Source of the DNA: WTFY01 sp965220895
Lineage (GTDB): Bacteria > Pseudomonadota > Gammaproteobacteria > UBA4575
Assembly: GCA_965220895.1 (NCBI GenBank)
Contig: OZ244850.1
Span: forward strand, 372,001-436,000
DNA: 64,000 nt
Direction of reading: 5' to 3'
The notes beneath the pieces are model-generated. The model was not told the origin of the DNA. It searched no databases and saw only the letters and a list, made by a program, of their open reading frames with translations. Below are positions 19,169-27,020 of the stretch, in pieces. The translations under genes and the position numbers were made by a program. Numbering within the stretch: the stretch's first letter is position 1; every line of letters starts with the position of its first letter.

Positions 19169-20449
19169 TCACTCATCCGATGCCACCTTTTCGTACTCTG
19201 AACTTTCATAGATCAGGTACGGCTTCTCGCCGAGGATCACGGACTCATCGACCACGACCTTGCCGATGCTGTCCTGCGAGGGCATATCGTACATGGTGTC
19301 CAGCAGCACGTTTTCCAGTATGGTCCGCAGGCCGCGCGCGCCGGTCTTACGGTCCATCGCCTTGCGGGCCGTGGCATACAGGGCATTTTCCCGAAACTCA
19401 ATCTCCACGCCTTCCATCTCGAACAGGCGGTGGTACTGCTTGGTGATGGCATTCTTGGGCTCTGTCAGGATCCGCACCAGGGCCTCCTCGTCGAGTTCGT
19501 CCAGCGTCGCCACGACCGGCAGGCGCCCGACAAATTCCGGGATGAGTCCGTACTTGATGAGATCCTCGGGCTCCACGCTGTGCAGGACTTCGCCGATCTT
19601 GATCGCATTGTCCTTGCTGCGCACTTCCGCCGAAAAGCCGATGCCGCTCGTCTCCGTGCGATCCAGGATCACCTTGTCCAGACCCGCGAATGCACCTCCG
19701 CAGATGAACAGGATGTTACTGGTATCGACCTGCAGGAATTCCTGCTGCGGGTGCTTGCGCCCGCCCTGGGGCGGAACCGACGCAATCGTGCCTTCGATCA
19801 GTTTCAGCAATGCCTGCTGAACCCCTTCACCGGATACATCCCGCGTGATCGAGGGGTTGTCGGACTTGCGGGAGATCTTGTCGATCTCGTCGATATACAC
19901 GATCCCGGTCTGCGCCTTGTCAACGTCATAGTCACATTTTTGCAAGAGCTTCTGAATGATGTTCTCGACATCCTCGCCCACGTAGCCGGCTTCGGTCAGC
20001 GTGGTAGCATCGGCGATGGTAAAGGGCACATTCAGCAGACGTGCCAGAGTCTCCGCGAGCAGGGTCTTGCCCGAGCCTGTCGGGCCCACCAGCAGGATAT
20101 TGCTCTTGGCCAGTTCCACAGCATGCTTGCTGGAGCTTCGGGAATCCAGTCGCTTGTAGTGGTTGTAGACCGCCACCGACAGGATTTTCTTGGCACGATC
20201 CTGGCCGATGACATATTCCTCGAGGATGGAGTTGATCTCGACCGGCTTGGGAAGCTTGGTGCCCTCGGCCGAGGACTGCTCCTGCATTTCTTCACGGATG
20301 ATGTCGTTGCACAGCTCGACGCATTCATCGCAGATGAACACGGAGGGCCCGGCGATCAGCTTGCGGACCTCGTGCTGGCTCTTGCCACAGAACGAGCAGT
20401 ACAGCAGCTTGCCGCTATCCCGATCCTTGGTTGTCGTGTTGTCGCTCAT
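19169..20449 (-). CDS. clpX: ATP-dependent Clp protease, unfoldase subunit ClpX
   Basis: AAA+ unfoldase that recognises substrates, including SsrA-tagged proteins, and feeds them to ClpP. The 426-residue protein has the N-terminal zinc-binding domain (CSFCGKSQHEV and FICDEC, four Cys). It has Walker A GPTGSGKTLLAETLA near residue 118, Walker B IVYIDEIDKI, and the ClpP-docking loop IGF region (TSGIGFSAEV). It follows clpP with 184 bases between them, which could hold a second promoter. Confidence 0.98.
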   Translation of the reverse strand: MSDNTTTKDRDSGKLLYCSFCGKSQHEVRKLIAGPSVFICDECVELCNDIIREEMQEQSSAEGTKLPKPVEINSILEEYVIGQDRAKKILSVAVYNHYKRLDSRSSSKHAVELAKSNILLVGPTGSGKTLLAETLARLLNVPFTIADATTLTEAGYVGEDVENIIQKLLQKCDYDVDKAQTGIVYIDEIDKISRKSDNPSITRDVSGEGVQQALLKLIEGTIASVPPQGGRKHPQQEFLQVDTSNILFICGGAFAGLDKVILDRTETSGIGFSAEVRSKDNAIKIGEVLHSVEPEDLIKYGLIPEFVGRLPVVATLDELDEEALVRILTEPKNAITKQYHRLFEMEGVEIEFRENALYATARKAMDRKTGARGLRTILENVLLDTMYDMPSQDSIGKVVVDESVILGEKPYLIYESSEYEKVASDE

Positions 20450-20633
20450 CGCACCTTGCCGGACATCCTGTACTTTGAAAGAGTGTAGAGTGTGCTTTAG
20501 GTTCCTAAATGAATCAGACGAAGCGCCCTTGGAAACACTTGCTCGAAGGCTTAACTATACGCTTTTTTGAAATTTTATACAGCGCCCGCAACCGCGCCTC
20601 CCGGGCAGCCAGCCGGTGACTATGCCCGCGTAT

Positions 20634-21287
20634 CTACGCGCTCGAATCCGGCAGATTGTCGCTGCGCTTGTCCAGAACCTCGTCCACCAGGCCGTATTCC
20701 TTGGCCTCGGCACTGTTCAAAAAATGATCGCGTTCGGTATCTCTTGCGATTTGCTCCACGGGCTGACCCGTATGCTGTGCCAGCACCTGGTTCAGTTCCT
20801 CGCGGATCTTCAGGATCTCGCGGGCGTGGATGTCGACATCGGTCGCCTGGCCCTGGAAGCCGCCGAGCGGCTGGTGGATCATGATGCGTGAATGGGGCAG
20901 TGCATAGCGCTTCTTGGCAGCGCCGCCGGCGAGCAGCAGGGCTCCCATGCTCGCGGCCTGACCGACGCACAGCGTGCTGATGTCGGGTGTGGTGAACTGC
21001 ATGGTGTCATAGATGGCCATGCCGGCGCTGACCGAACCGCCCGGGGAGTTGATGTAGATAGAGATATCCTTGTCGGGATTCTCGGATTCCAGAAACAGCA
21101 GCTGAGCCACCACGAGGTTGGCCATCTGGTCCTCGATCGCTCCCACAATGAAAATGACGCGCTCTTTCAGCAGGCGTGAGTAGATGTCGTAGGCCCGCTC
21201 ACCGCGCGCGGATTGCTCGATGACCATGGGCACGAGATTCAGCGCCTGTGTATTCAGGGCTCCGGCTTTAGACTGTTTTTCTCCCAT
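20634..21287 (-). CDS. clpP: ATP-dependent Clp protease, proteolytic subunit ClpP
   Basis: Serine peptidase that forms the two-ring chamber used with ClpX. At 217 residues it matches the family. The triad is Ser113 (GQAASMGALLLAGG), His138 (SRIMIHQP) and Asp187 (DTERDHF), with the oxyanion segment SPGGSVSAGM near residue 81. AGGAG stands before the ATG. It starts 26 bases after the trigger factor stop codon, so tig-clpP co-transcription is likely. Confidence 0.98.
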   Translation of the reverse strand: MGEKQSKAGALNTQALNLVPMVIEQSARGERAYDIYSRLLKERVIFIVGAIEDQMANLVVAQLLFLESENPDKDISIYINSPGGSVSAGMAIYDTMQFTTPDISTLCVGQAASMGALLLAGGAAKKRYALPHSRIMIHQPLGGFQGQATDVDIHAREILKIREELNQVLAQHTGQPVEQIARDTERDHFLNSAEAKEYGLVDEVLDKRSDNLPDSSA

Positions 21288-21313
21288 CAGGCTTCTCCTG
21301 CAATTTCGTAGTG

Positions 21314-22606
21314 TCAGAACCGATTGTTCACCAGTTCATCGAAGGTAAACGATCGCGTGATGCGCCGGGCTTGTTCCAGCACCCATTCAACCACCTGTTC
21401 TTCCATGACCTGCGACTCGATTGTGGCCCTTGCCTCGACACTGTTGGTATAATACTGGACCACATCCTCGGGCTTGTCATACCCCGAGGCGATGGCCTGG
21501 ATGTGCTGGCGGACGCGCTCGGCATCAAGCCGGATTTCATTCTGGCGAACAATTTCCCCGATGATGAAGCCAAGGGAGAGCCTGCGCCTCGCCTGCTCTT
21601 CCAGCTGGGCCTTCGGCAATTTGGATTCATCTTCCAGATTCATGTTCTTCATGGCCTGATCGAAGACGCTGCGAACCTCCTGTTCCAGCAAGCCTGCCGG
21701 CAGTTCGAACTGGTTGGACTCAAACAGTTTCTGCATGACCTGGTTCTTGTCGAATGTCCGTTTGCTTTGCTCGAGTTCCGTCTCGAGGTTGCGCCTGAGC
21801 TCCACATTCAGGGTCTCGGTCTTGCCATCCTCGATACCCAGCTCTCGCACGAAATGCTTGTCCAGCTTTGGCAGCGACCCGGCTTCAACCTTTTTGACCT
21901 GTACATCGAATACGACCTCTTTGCCCGCCAGTTCCGGCTGACGGTAGTCTTCCGGGAAGCGCACCTCGATCGGCTTGGCATCGCCTTGCTTGACGCCTTC
22001 GAGTTGCTGTTCGAACTCCGGCAACAGGGTCTGGCTGCCAAGCACCACGGCAAAGTCATCCTGGCTGCCTCCCGGGAAGGGCTCGCCATTCAGCGTTCCC
22101 TTGAAAGCGATGTTCAACCGATCATCCTTTTCAGCCACCCGGTCCACGGCGCGCCAGCGCATCTTCTGCCTGCGCAGTTTTTCGAGCATGCCTTCCACAT
22201 CCTCATCGGTGACCTCGGCCTGTGCAGTTTCGATTTCGAAGCCCGCGACATCCGCAAGCTCGATTTCCGGGTAGACCTCGAAGGTCGCGGCGTATTTCAG
22301 GTCCTGGCCGGACTCCGGGTCCAGGCGCTCGATCCTGGGCGTTCCCACCGGGCGCAGTTTCTCCTGGTGAATCGCCTCGCGGTAGCTGGACTGCATGGTA
22401 TCGGCCAGGACCTCCTGATGGACCTGCTTGCCGAAACGCTGGCGCACCACCCCGAGCGGAACCTTGCCCGGACGAAAGCCGGGAAGCTTTACGCTCCGGG
22501 TCATGTCCTGAAGCTTTTTTTCCACTGCCGTGTGGATTTTCTCACCCGGTACTTCTACCGTGATCTTGCGCTCCAAGTTTCCGGTTGTCTCCAGCGATAC
22601 CTGCAT
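21314..22606 (-). CDS. tig: Trigger factor, ribosome-associated chaperone
   Basis: Binds the ribosomal exit tunnel and shields nascent chains; also a peptidyl-prolyl isomerase. From the ATG at 22606 (preceded by GAGGTG) the protein has 430 residues, almost the E. coli length. An in-frame start at 22732 would add 42 residues unlike the family. The ribosome-binding signature is present as GFRPGKVPLGVVRQRFG near residue 38. The FKBP-like PPIase domain lies around residues 150-245 and the C-terminal arms are helical and charged. First gene of the tig-clpP-clpX-lon block. Confidence 0.97.
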   Translation of the reverse strand: MQVSLETTGNLERKITVEVPGEKIHTAVEKKLQDMTRSVKLPGFRPGKVPLGVVRQRFGKQVHQEVLADTMQSSYREAIHQEKLRPVGTPRIERLDPESGQDLKYAATFEVYPEIELADVAGFEIETAQAEVTDEDVEGMLEKLRRQKMRWRAVDRVAEKDDRLNIAFKGTLNGEPFPGGSQDDFAVVLGSQTLLPEFEQQLEGVKQGDAKPIEVRFPEDYRQPELAGKEVVFDVQVKKVEAGSLPKLDKHFVRELGIEDGKTETLNVELRRNLETELEQSKRTFDKNQVMQKLFESNQFELPAGLLEQEVRSVFDQAMKNMNLEDESKLPKAQLEEQARRRLSLGFIIGEIVRQNEIRLDAERVRQHIQAIASGYDKPEDVVQYYTNSVEARATIESQVMEEQVVEWVLEQARRITRSFTFDELVNNRF

Positions 22607-22772
22607 CCATTCACCTCTATGATTGAACCCTTTTGAACCCCGCATGCCCGCCCGTCGGACAAGGTGATTAGCACTCATCCGCCCGCGGATTGATCCGGTG
22701 CCCAGTATATTGAGTACCCGGACACATTGCATCCCGGGGCCTGACGCTTCTTTGTCCTCTCTGCACGGGGTC

Positions 22773-22858
<86 letters not shown>

Positions 22859-22980
22859 TCCATCCCGACCGGCAAACCATATCACCAGGCATGCCTTACC
22901 CTGTATTATACCCGCAACCCCGTAGCTGGCTTTCAGCAGGCCGATAAACCTCCCTGACCTGATTTCGGCTCGACCACATC

Positions 22981-23874
22981 ATGTACGCACTGCTTGTATT
23001 CGTTTTCCTCTTCGCCTTCGTGCTGGTGGCCGGGGCGACCCTGGCGTATCCCGTGTACACCCTGCTCTCCCTGATGCTGGAGCCGGAGTTCGAGCGAGTC
23101 GCCAACCGCACCGTGCTAGGCCTTGGCCTGCTCACCCTGCTGGTCCTGTTTCGAACGTTCGGTTTCCGTACCTGGCAGGACATCGGTTTCCCCTCCAAGG
23201 GCGCGCAGTTCTTCAAGGATGCGCTGCACGGATTCGGGGTGGGCCTGCTGATCATGGGGCCGGTCGTGGCCGGGCTGCTGATCTCACAGAACCGGGTGCT
23301 CGACCTGCAATGGGACTGGTCCGTGTCGGGCATGGCTGCCCTGCTGGTCACCGCGCTCGTTTCAGGCGCGGCCGTGGCGCTGATCGAGGAGACGTTTTTC
23401 CGGGGTGCCTTGCTCACTGCCGTGCTGCGGAGCGGCTCCGCATCCCTGGCCGTGGCCTCGACGAGCGTGCTGTACGCATTCGTGCATTTCCTGCAGCCCG
23501 AAATACACGTGGACCCGGGTGCACTGGGATGGATTGGCGGTTTTGTCCTGCTTGTTGATGCGTTCGCCTTCCTGTTCAGCCCCCTGCAGATACTCGATTC
23601 ATTCCTGGCCCTGTTCGCTGCGGGCATCCTGCTCGCTCTCGTGCGGGTGCGCACCAACCGCCTGGCGCTGTGCATCGGGATACACGCTGGCTGGGTGTTC
23701 TGCATCAAGGTATTCAAGCGGGTAACCGACTCGAATGACGGCTCGGCCTATGCCTTTTTGACCGGCAGCTACGACCAAGTAATCGGGTACCTGGCAGCCG
23801 CATTCCTTGTGCTGGCCATTGCGCTCTACCTGGGAATCAGCCAGCCAGTCGGAGAAAAAACGGGAATGGGGTGA
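22981..23874 (+). CDS. CPBP family intramembrane metalloprotease (CAAX protease-like)
   Basis: Polytopic inner-membrane protein of 297 residues. It has the three motifs of the CPBP/Abi family: EETFFRGALL (Glu-Glu and Arg), AFVHF and GIHAGWVF, which together form the metal-binding active site. Eight or so hydrophobic helices are visible. Bacterial members are known or suspected proteases linked to bacteriocin immunity, protein processing or stress. Which applies here cannot be told. It stands alone between tRNA-Leu and a damaged toxin-antitoxin locus. Confidence 0.88.
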   Translation: MYALLVFVFLFAFVLVAGATLAYPVYTLLSLMLEPEFERVANRTVLGLGLLTLLVLFRTFGFRTWQDIGFPSKGAQFFKDALHGFGVGLLIMGPVVAGLLISQNRVLDLQWDWSVSGMAALLVTALVSGAAVALIEETFFRGALLTAVLRSGSASLAVASTSVLYAFVHFLQPEIHVDPGALGWIGGFVLLVDAFAFLFSPLQILDSFLALFAAGILLALVRVRTNRLALCIGIHAGWVFCIKVFKRVTDSNDGSAYAFLTGSYDQVIGYLAAAFLVLAIALYLGISQPVGEKTGMG

Positions 23875-23926
23875 GCGATGGGCTCGATCCCAGGAACTAC
23901 AAAGCCAGGGGGCTCCTTATGCGCTG

Positions 23927-24145
23927 TCACGCCGCAGGCGAGAGCCGCCTTACCTTGATCCGGTTTGTCTTTTTCATGGCCTGAGACAGATCATAGGCCG
24001 ATTGAAGCCGGTACCAGGTTTCCGCACCGCCTCCAAAAGCCTTGTCCAGACGAATGGCCATCTCGGGCGAAATCCCCGAATGACAATTCACAATATCCGA
24101 GAGTTGCTTGCGGCTGACGCCAAGTTCCTGTGCAGCCTCGGTCAC
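23927..24145 (-). pseudogene. HigA-type antitoxin, N-terminally truncated
   Basis: A 72-residue HTH protein fragment starting at a GTG. It contains TEAAQELGVSRKQLSDIVN and the family-typical SGISPEMAIRLDKAFG, and ends IKVRRL. Compared with intact HigA proteins (about 95-105 residues, like the one at 33997-34308) the first 20 or so residues with the usual HPGE segment are missing. The toxin stop TAG runs straight into AGGAGG and then codons for GLSVTEAA. This suggests an internal deletion that kept the ribosome-binding site, so a shortened protein could still be made from the GTG. Confidence 0.7.
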
Positions 24146-24157
24146 GCTGAGACCCTC

Positions 24158-24340
24158 CTAATGGTAGTCAATCAAATCTACGTCGCTGACATCCTGTCCC
24201 TTGAGGCAGAATACAATACGCCAGTTCCCGGATATCCTTACTGACCAGTACCCTGCCCGATTCCCCTTCAACGGGTGCAGCCTAAAGCCTGGCGAGGCTT
24301 TCAATGAAGGTGCCGGCAATACGGAACTCCATTCCTGCAC
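24158..24340 (-). pseudogene. HigB-type toxin fragment, probably non-functional chimera
   Basis: The last 42 residues (PGFRLHPLKGNRAGYWSVRI to DLIDYH) are the C-terminal half of a HigB/RelE-like mRNA interferase. The N-terminal half is absent. The frame upstream encodes nothing toxin-like, but in another frame, 24332 to 24282, a short ATG-initiated stretch reads MEFRIAGTFIESLARL and then stops. This resembles the N-terminus of a different RelE-superfamily toxin. The locus therefore looks like two toxin genes joined by a deletion. It lies five bases after the stop of the next upstream ORF. Confidence 0.65.
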
Positions 24341-24345
24341 GACAC

Positions 24346-24795
24346 CTAAACCCGGCAGTACTGTACCAACGCTGATCGACCTATGATGGAGACAATGCGC
24401 ACCAACGCATTCTGCCCCTCAGCATCGCTGAGTCTCATGTCTTCTCCGAGGTCGAAGTGAACCGGTTGCTGAAGCCCGTCGTTGATGGCAATGTTATCCG
24501 CGTACAGGTAGGTACGGTTATGGGTGTTCAGGATTGGGTTGAGCCGTCCGTGCAGAATCGGTACATGCCCCGTAGCCTTTGGGAAAATGACAGACCCGCC
24601 ATCGGAAAGTTCGCTTAATTCGACATCAAGTGGGCTCTCTGCCGGTATCCAGTTATGCTCAAGAAATGCGGCAAACCCTTTTGCCGCCACGAAGACAGTC
24701 ATCGGCAATTGAGATGAATGCAGGTCAAATATCGCAGCACCGCCTTCGTCGGTGACTGCGTGCTTCCATGTCTCGTTGGGAAACAGTGCAAGCAC
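24346..24795 (-). CDS. Hypothetical protein with a carboxypeptidase-regulatory-like N-terminal domain; start uncertain, possibly 5' truncated
   Basis: Not recognised as a named family. From a GTG it encodes 149 residues. The open frame continues upstream for 19 more codons, reading TITVRAADQPVAGASVLALF, until it meets the stop codon of the ATPase gene in the same frame. The segment looks like the beta-sandwich CarboxypepD_reg fold (PVAGASVLALFPN then VTDEGGAAIFDL). It would begin before the GTG, yet no ATG, GTG or TTG is available there. The original start may have been lost in a rearrangement. The downstream neighbour is the broken toxin. Confidence 0.45.
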   Translation of the reverse strand: MLALFPNETWKHAVTDEGGAAIFDLHSSQLPMTVFVAAKGFAAFLEHNWIPAESPLDVELSELSDGGSVIFPKATGHVPILHGRLNPILNTHNRTYLYADNIAINDGLQQPVHFDLGEDMRLSDAEGQNALVRIVSIIGRSALVQYCRV

Positions 24796-24852
24796 GCTGG
24801 CGCCTGCAACCGGTTGATCCGCGGCTCGGACCGTGATGGTGCTATTCGATGC

Positions 24853-26022
24853 TTACCAGTCGAACTCATGCAATTTCTGCCAGGGAACCAGGCTGTTGGC
24901 TCCCCGGCGCTGGGCTCGATCACCGCCGTAGACAACGACTACCGAGCATCGGCGAGTCGATTGCGTGAGGTGTTTTTGGACGCGGCGGGAACTCTCCAAC
25001 AGACTCGAGGATGCCGTCTCGGAGGACTTGGCTTCAACGATCATGGTATCCATTGAGCGTTCAACGATGAGATCCGCCTCCGCACCGTTTCGGTCACGGT
25101 AAAACGAGAGGTTATACGCTTCCCCATGGTGGGCCCGGCGTTTGGCAATCTCCGAGACCACCCAAGTTTCAAAGATTGGGCCGCGAAGAGGATGGGTGCG
25201 CAGTTGTTCCGGCGAGCGGATACCCAGAAGCCAGCAGACAAGCCCGGTATCGTAGAAGTGCAGCTTCGGCATCTTTACCAGCCGTTTGCGCAGGTTCGAG
25301 TGAAAAGCCGGCAAACGGAATACGAGAAAGCTAGTTTCCAGGATGCCGAGCCAGGCCTTCACGGTCGGTTGTGAAATACCGCAATCCCCGGCCAGTGACG
25401 AGTAGTTGATCAACTGTGCCGTGCGCCCGGCGCAAAGTGAAATGAAGCGCTGGAATGTCACGAGGTCGGTGACGTTGCTGATGGTCCTCACATCGCGCTC
25501 AATGTAGGTTGTAATATAGGAACCCAGCCAGTCAGCAGCATCCATATTGGCATCGAATATGCGTGGATAGGACCCAGAAACCAGGGCCTCTGCGAGCGTT
25601 GCGGGATGCGGGTCAAAGCGTATCGTTTCGCCTCGCGTCAGCGGAAGCAGGTTGAACACGGCTGTTCTTCCAGCCAGCGACTGACTGACCGATTCAAGCA
25701 AAGAGAAATTTTGCGAACCGGTAAGAACCCAACGACCTGGCGCAGGGTCTGCATCGATTATGCCCTGCAGGTAGGAGAGCAAATCCGGAACTCGCTGCAC
25801 CTCGTCGAGCACAGCACCTTGTGGAAACTGTGCCAAGAAGGCACGAGGGTCTTCCATCGCGAAGGCGCGAACGTCCGGGGCTTCCAATGTCTCGTACGGG
25901 TGCTGCGGGAACAAAGCACGGCATAACGTGGTTTTACCGCTTTGCCGAGGTCCGGTGAGCGTGATGGAAGGCCATGTCTGCGCCGCTTCCGTCAATCTTG
26001 GCGCCAAATCGCGTGCGATCAT
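24853..26022 (-). CDS. AAA_14 ATPase with DUF4143 domain
   Basis: Predicted cytoplasmic ATPase of 389 residues. The N-terminal AAA_14 domain has Walker A TGPRQSGKTTL near residue 24, Walker B AVLDEVQRVPDL near 70 and sensor VLTGSQNFSL. The C-terminal DUF4143 domain carries a PD-(D/E)XK-like pattern GAEADLIVE then IVEAKSS. Such proteins are common, patchily distributed, often transferred between species and have no settled function. Two AATTAG-type sites lie directly before the start. The gene is complete. Its stop is immediately followed in frame by the partial ORF downstream. Confidence 0.88.
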   Translation of the reverse strand: MIARDLAPRLTEAAQTWPSITLTGPRQSGKTTLCRALFPQHPYETLEAPDVRAFAMEDPRAFLAQFPQGAVLDEVQRVPDLLSYLQGIIDADPAPGRWVLTGSQNFSLLESVSQSLAGRTAVFNLLPLTRGETIRFDPHPATLAEALVSGSYPRIFDANMDAADWLGSYITTYIERDVRTISNVTDLVTFQRFISLCAGRTAQLINYSSLAGDCGISQPTVKAWLGILETSFLVFRLPAFHSNLRKRLVKMPKLHFYDTGLVCWLLGIRSPEQLRTHPLRGPIFETWVVSEIAKRRAHHGEAYNLSFYRDRNGAEADLIVERSMDTMIVEAKSSETASSSLLESSRRVQKHLTQSTRRCSVVVVYGGDRAQRRGANSLVPWQKLHEFDW

Positions 26023-26040
26023 GGCAAACAGACTAGCACG

Positions 26041-26084
26041 AATTAGGCTAATTTAAAATATGACCTTTAATTAGCCTAGTAATT
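26041..26084. repeat. Palindromic twin site before the AAA/DUF4143 gene
   Basis: AATTAGGCTAATT (26041-26053) is a palindrome around a central base. TAGGCTAATT (26044-26053) is repeated as a perfect inverted copy AATTAGCCTA (26069-26078), with AATT again at 26081-26084. The element is AT-rich and sits between the tRNA-His 3' end and the ATPase start at 26022. It could be an operator for autoregulation or a recombination site. Confidence 0.7.
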
Positions 26085-26092
26085 GAAATATC

Positions 26093-26168
26093 TGGGGTGA
26101 GCGATGGGGATCGAACCCACGACCACAGGAACCACAATCCTGCGCTCTACCGACTGAGCTACGCTCAC
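26093..26168 (-). tRNA. tRNA-His (anticodon GTG)
   Basis: On the minus strand the acceptor GTGAGCG pairs with CGCTCAC. An additional G (complement of 26169) can pair with the C discriminator as the histidine-specific G-1. The anticodon loop ATTGTGG gives GTG, GGGTTCGATCC forms the T arm and CCA is encoded. It lies inside the accessory region, between the ATPase and the secreted-protein gene. Confidence 0.96.
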
Positions 26169-26228
26169 CACAGCAGGGTTGATGTTAACGCATGAAATGC
26201 CGTAGCTCCACCTGTACCGGGTCCGTGA

Positions 26229-27014
26229 TCAGTGCCAGTCCCGGATGGCGGCAAGTTTGGCGAAGGCAGGCTCTAGCATCGCCTCTGCAGCTTCCACACG
26301 GCGGGCGCCATCGTTCTCAACGATAAAGAAAAACAGTTCCTCATGCAGGCACCCCGACGGGCAGTCGCCCCAGGCCTTGCGAACGATGACATACCAGGTC
26401 TCCTGGATCCGGACCACCTCGATGTCCGGGCCATCGCCGAGCTGGGCATCGGGGTGTGCAAACCGTACGCCTGGAATTTCGAGATAGGCCCGGGCAGCCG
26501 CTTCGAGGTTGACATACTTCGAAAACTCCAGGAGGGCTGCCCCGACATGGAGAAAGACCCGCATGTCCGAAAGGCCTAGCCGGGTGTTCAAGTCATCGAA
26601 TTCCACGTGCCCGGTAGGCTGGCCTTCGTTGTGCCCCGCAGGGATGGCTGCACTCAGGAGAGCCGGCGTCAGTCCCACAAGCAGTATTCCGGGCCTGAAG
26701 TCCATGCGTGGTGAAACTTCCCAGGCAGGTGGATAGGCGGTCCGGACCTGGTCCAGCACCTGCCCGATCTCCCGGGCAAGCCGTTCCCTGCGTTTCGGGT
26801 TCAGCAGCAGGCCATTACTTTGCCTTCGCAACATGCGATCGGCCAGCACCATGGCATCCGAGACCGTCTCCGCATCTTCGGGGACTTCGCTTGAACCGAC
26901 CTCACTTGCGTTCGCTTGCAGCACACTGGTTAGCGAGAGGGAAAGCACAACCAAGAACCAGGCGCCGAAATGCAAGTGGACACGCCAGGCCCACACTTCG
27001 TGGACTTCGCTCAT
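26229..27014 (-). CDS. Hypothetical exported protein
   Basis: Not recognised. 261 residues, with a hydrophobic stretch FGAWFLVVLSLSLTSVLQANA near residues 16-36 that fits a signal peptide cleaved after ANA. The remainder is soluble, with no repeats or known motifs that I can identify. It contains one close cysteine pair (DCPSGC) and an aromatic beta-rich segment (ETWYVIVRKAW). Its start lies six bases from the end of the upstream dehydrogenase gene, so the two are probably one operon and the protein may act with that periplasmic enzyme. Confidence 0.65.
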   Translation of the reverse strand: MSEVHEVWAWRVHLHFGAWFLVVLSLSLTSVLQANASEVGSSEVPEDAETVSDAMVLADRMLRRQSNGLLLNPKRRERLAREIGQVLDQVRTAYPPAWEVSPRMDFRPGILLVGLTPALLSAAIPAGHNEGQPTGHVEFDDLNTRLGLSDMRVFLHVGAALLEFSKYVNLEAAARAYLEIPGVRFAHPDAQLGDGPDIEVVRIQETWYVIVRKAWGDCPSGCLHEELFFFIVENDGARRVEAAEAMLEPAFAKLAAIRDWH

Positions 27015-27020
27015 GCTGCC

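Noticed and set aside
19430..20488. Plus-strand open frame of 352 codons
   Set aside because: Antisense to clpX, with composition of a mirrored coding frame.
21311..22636. Plus-strand open frame of 441 codons
   Set aside because: Antisense to trigger factor, which has correct length, start signal and motifs.
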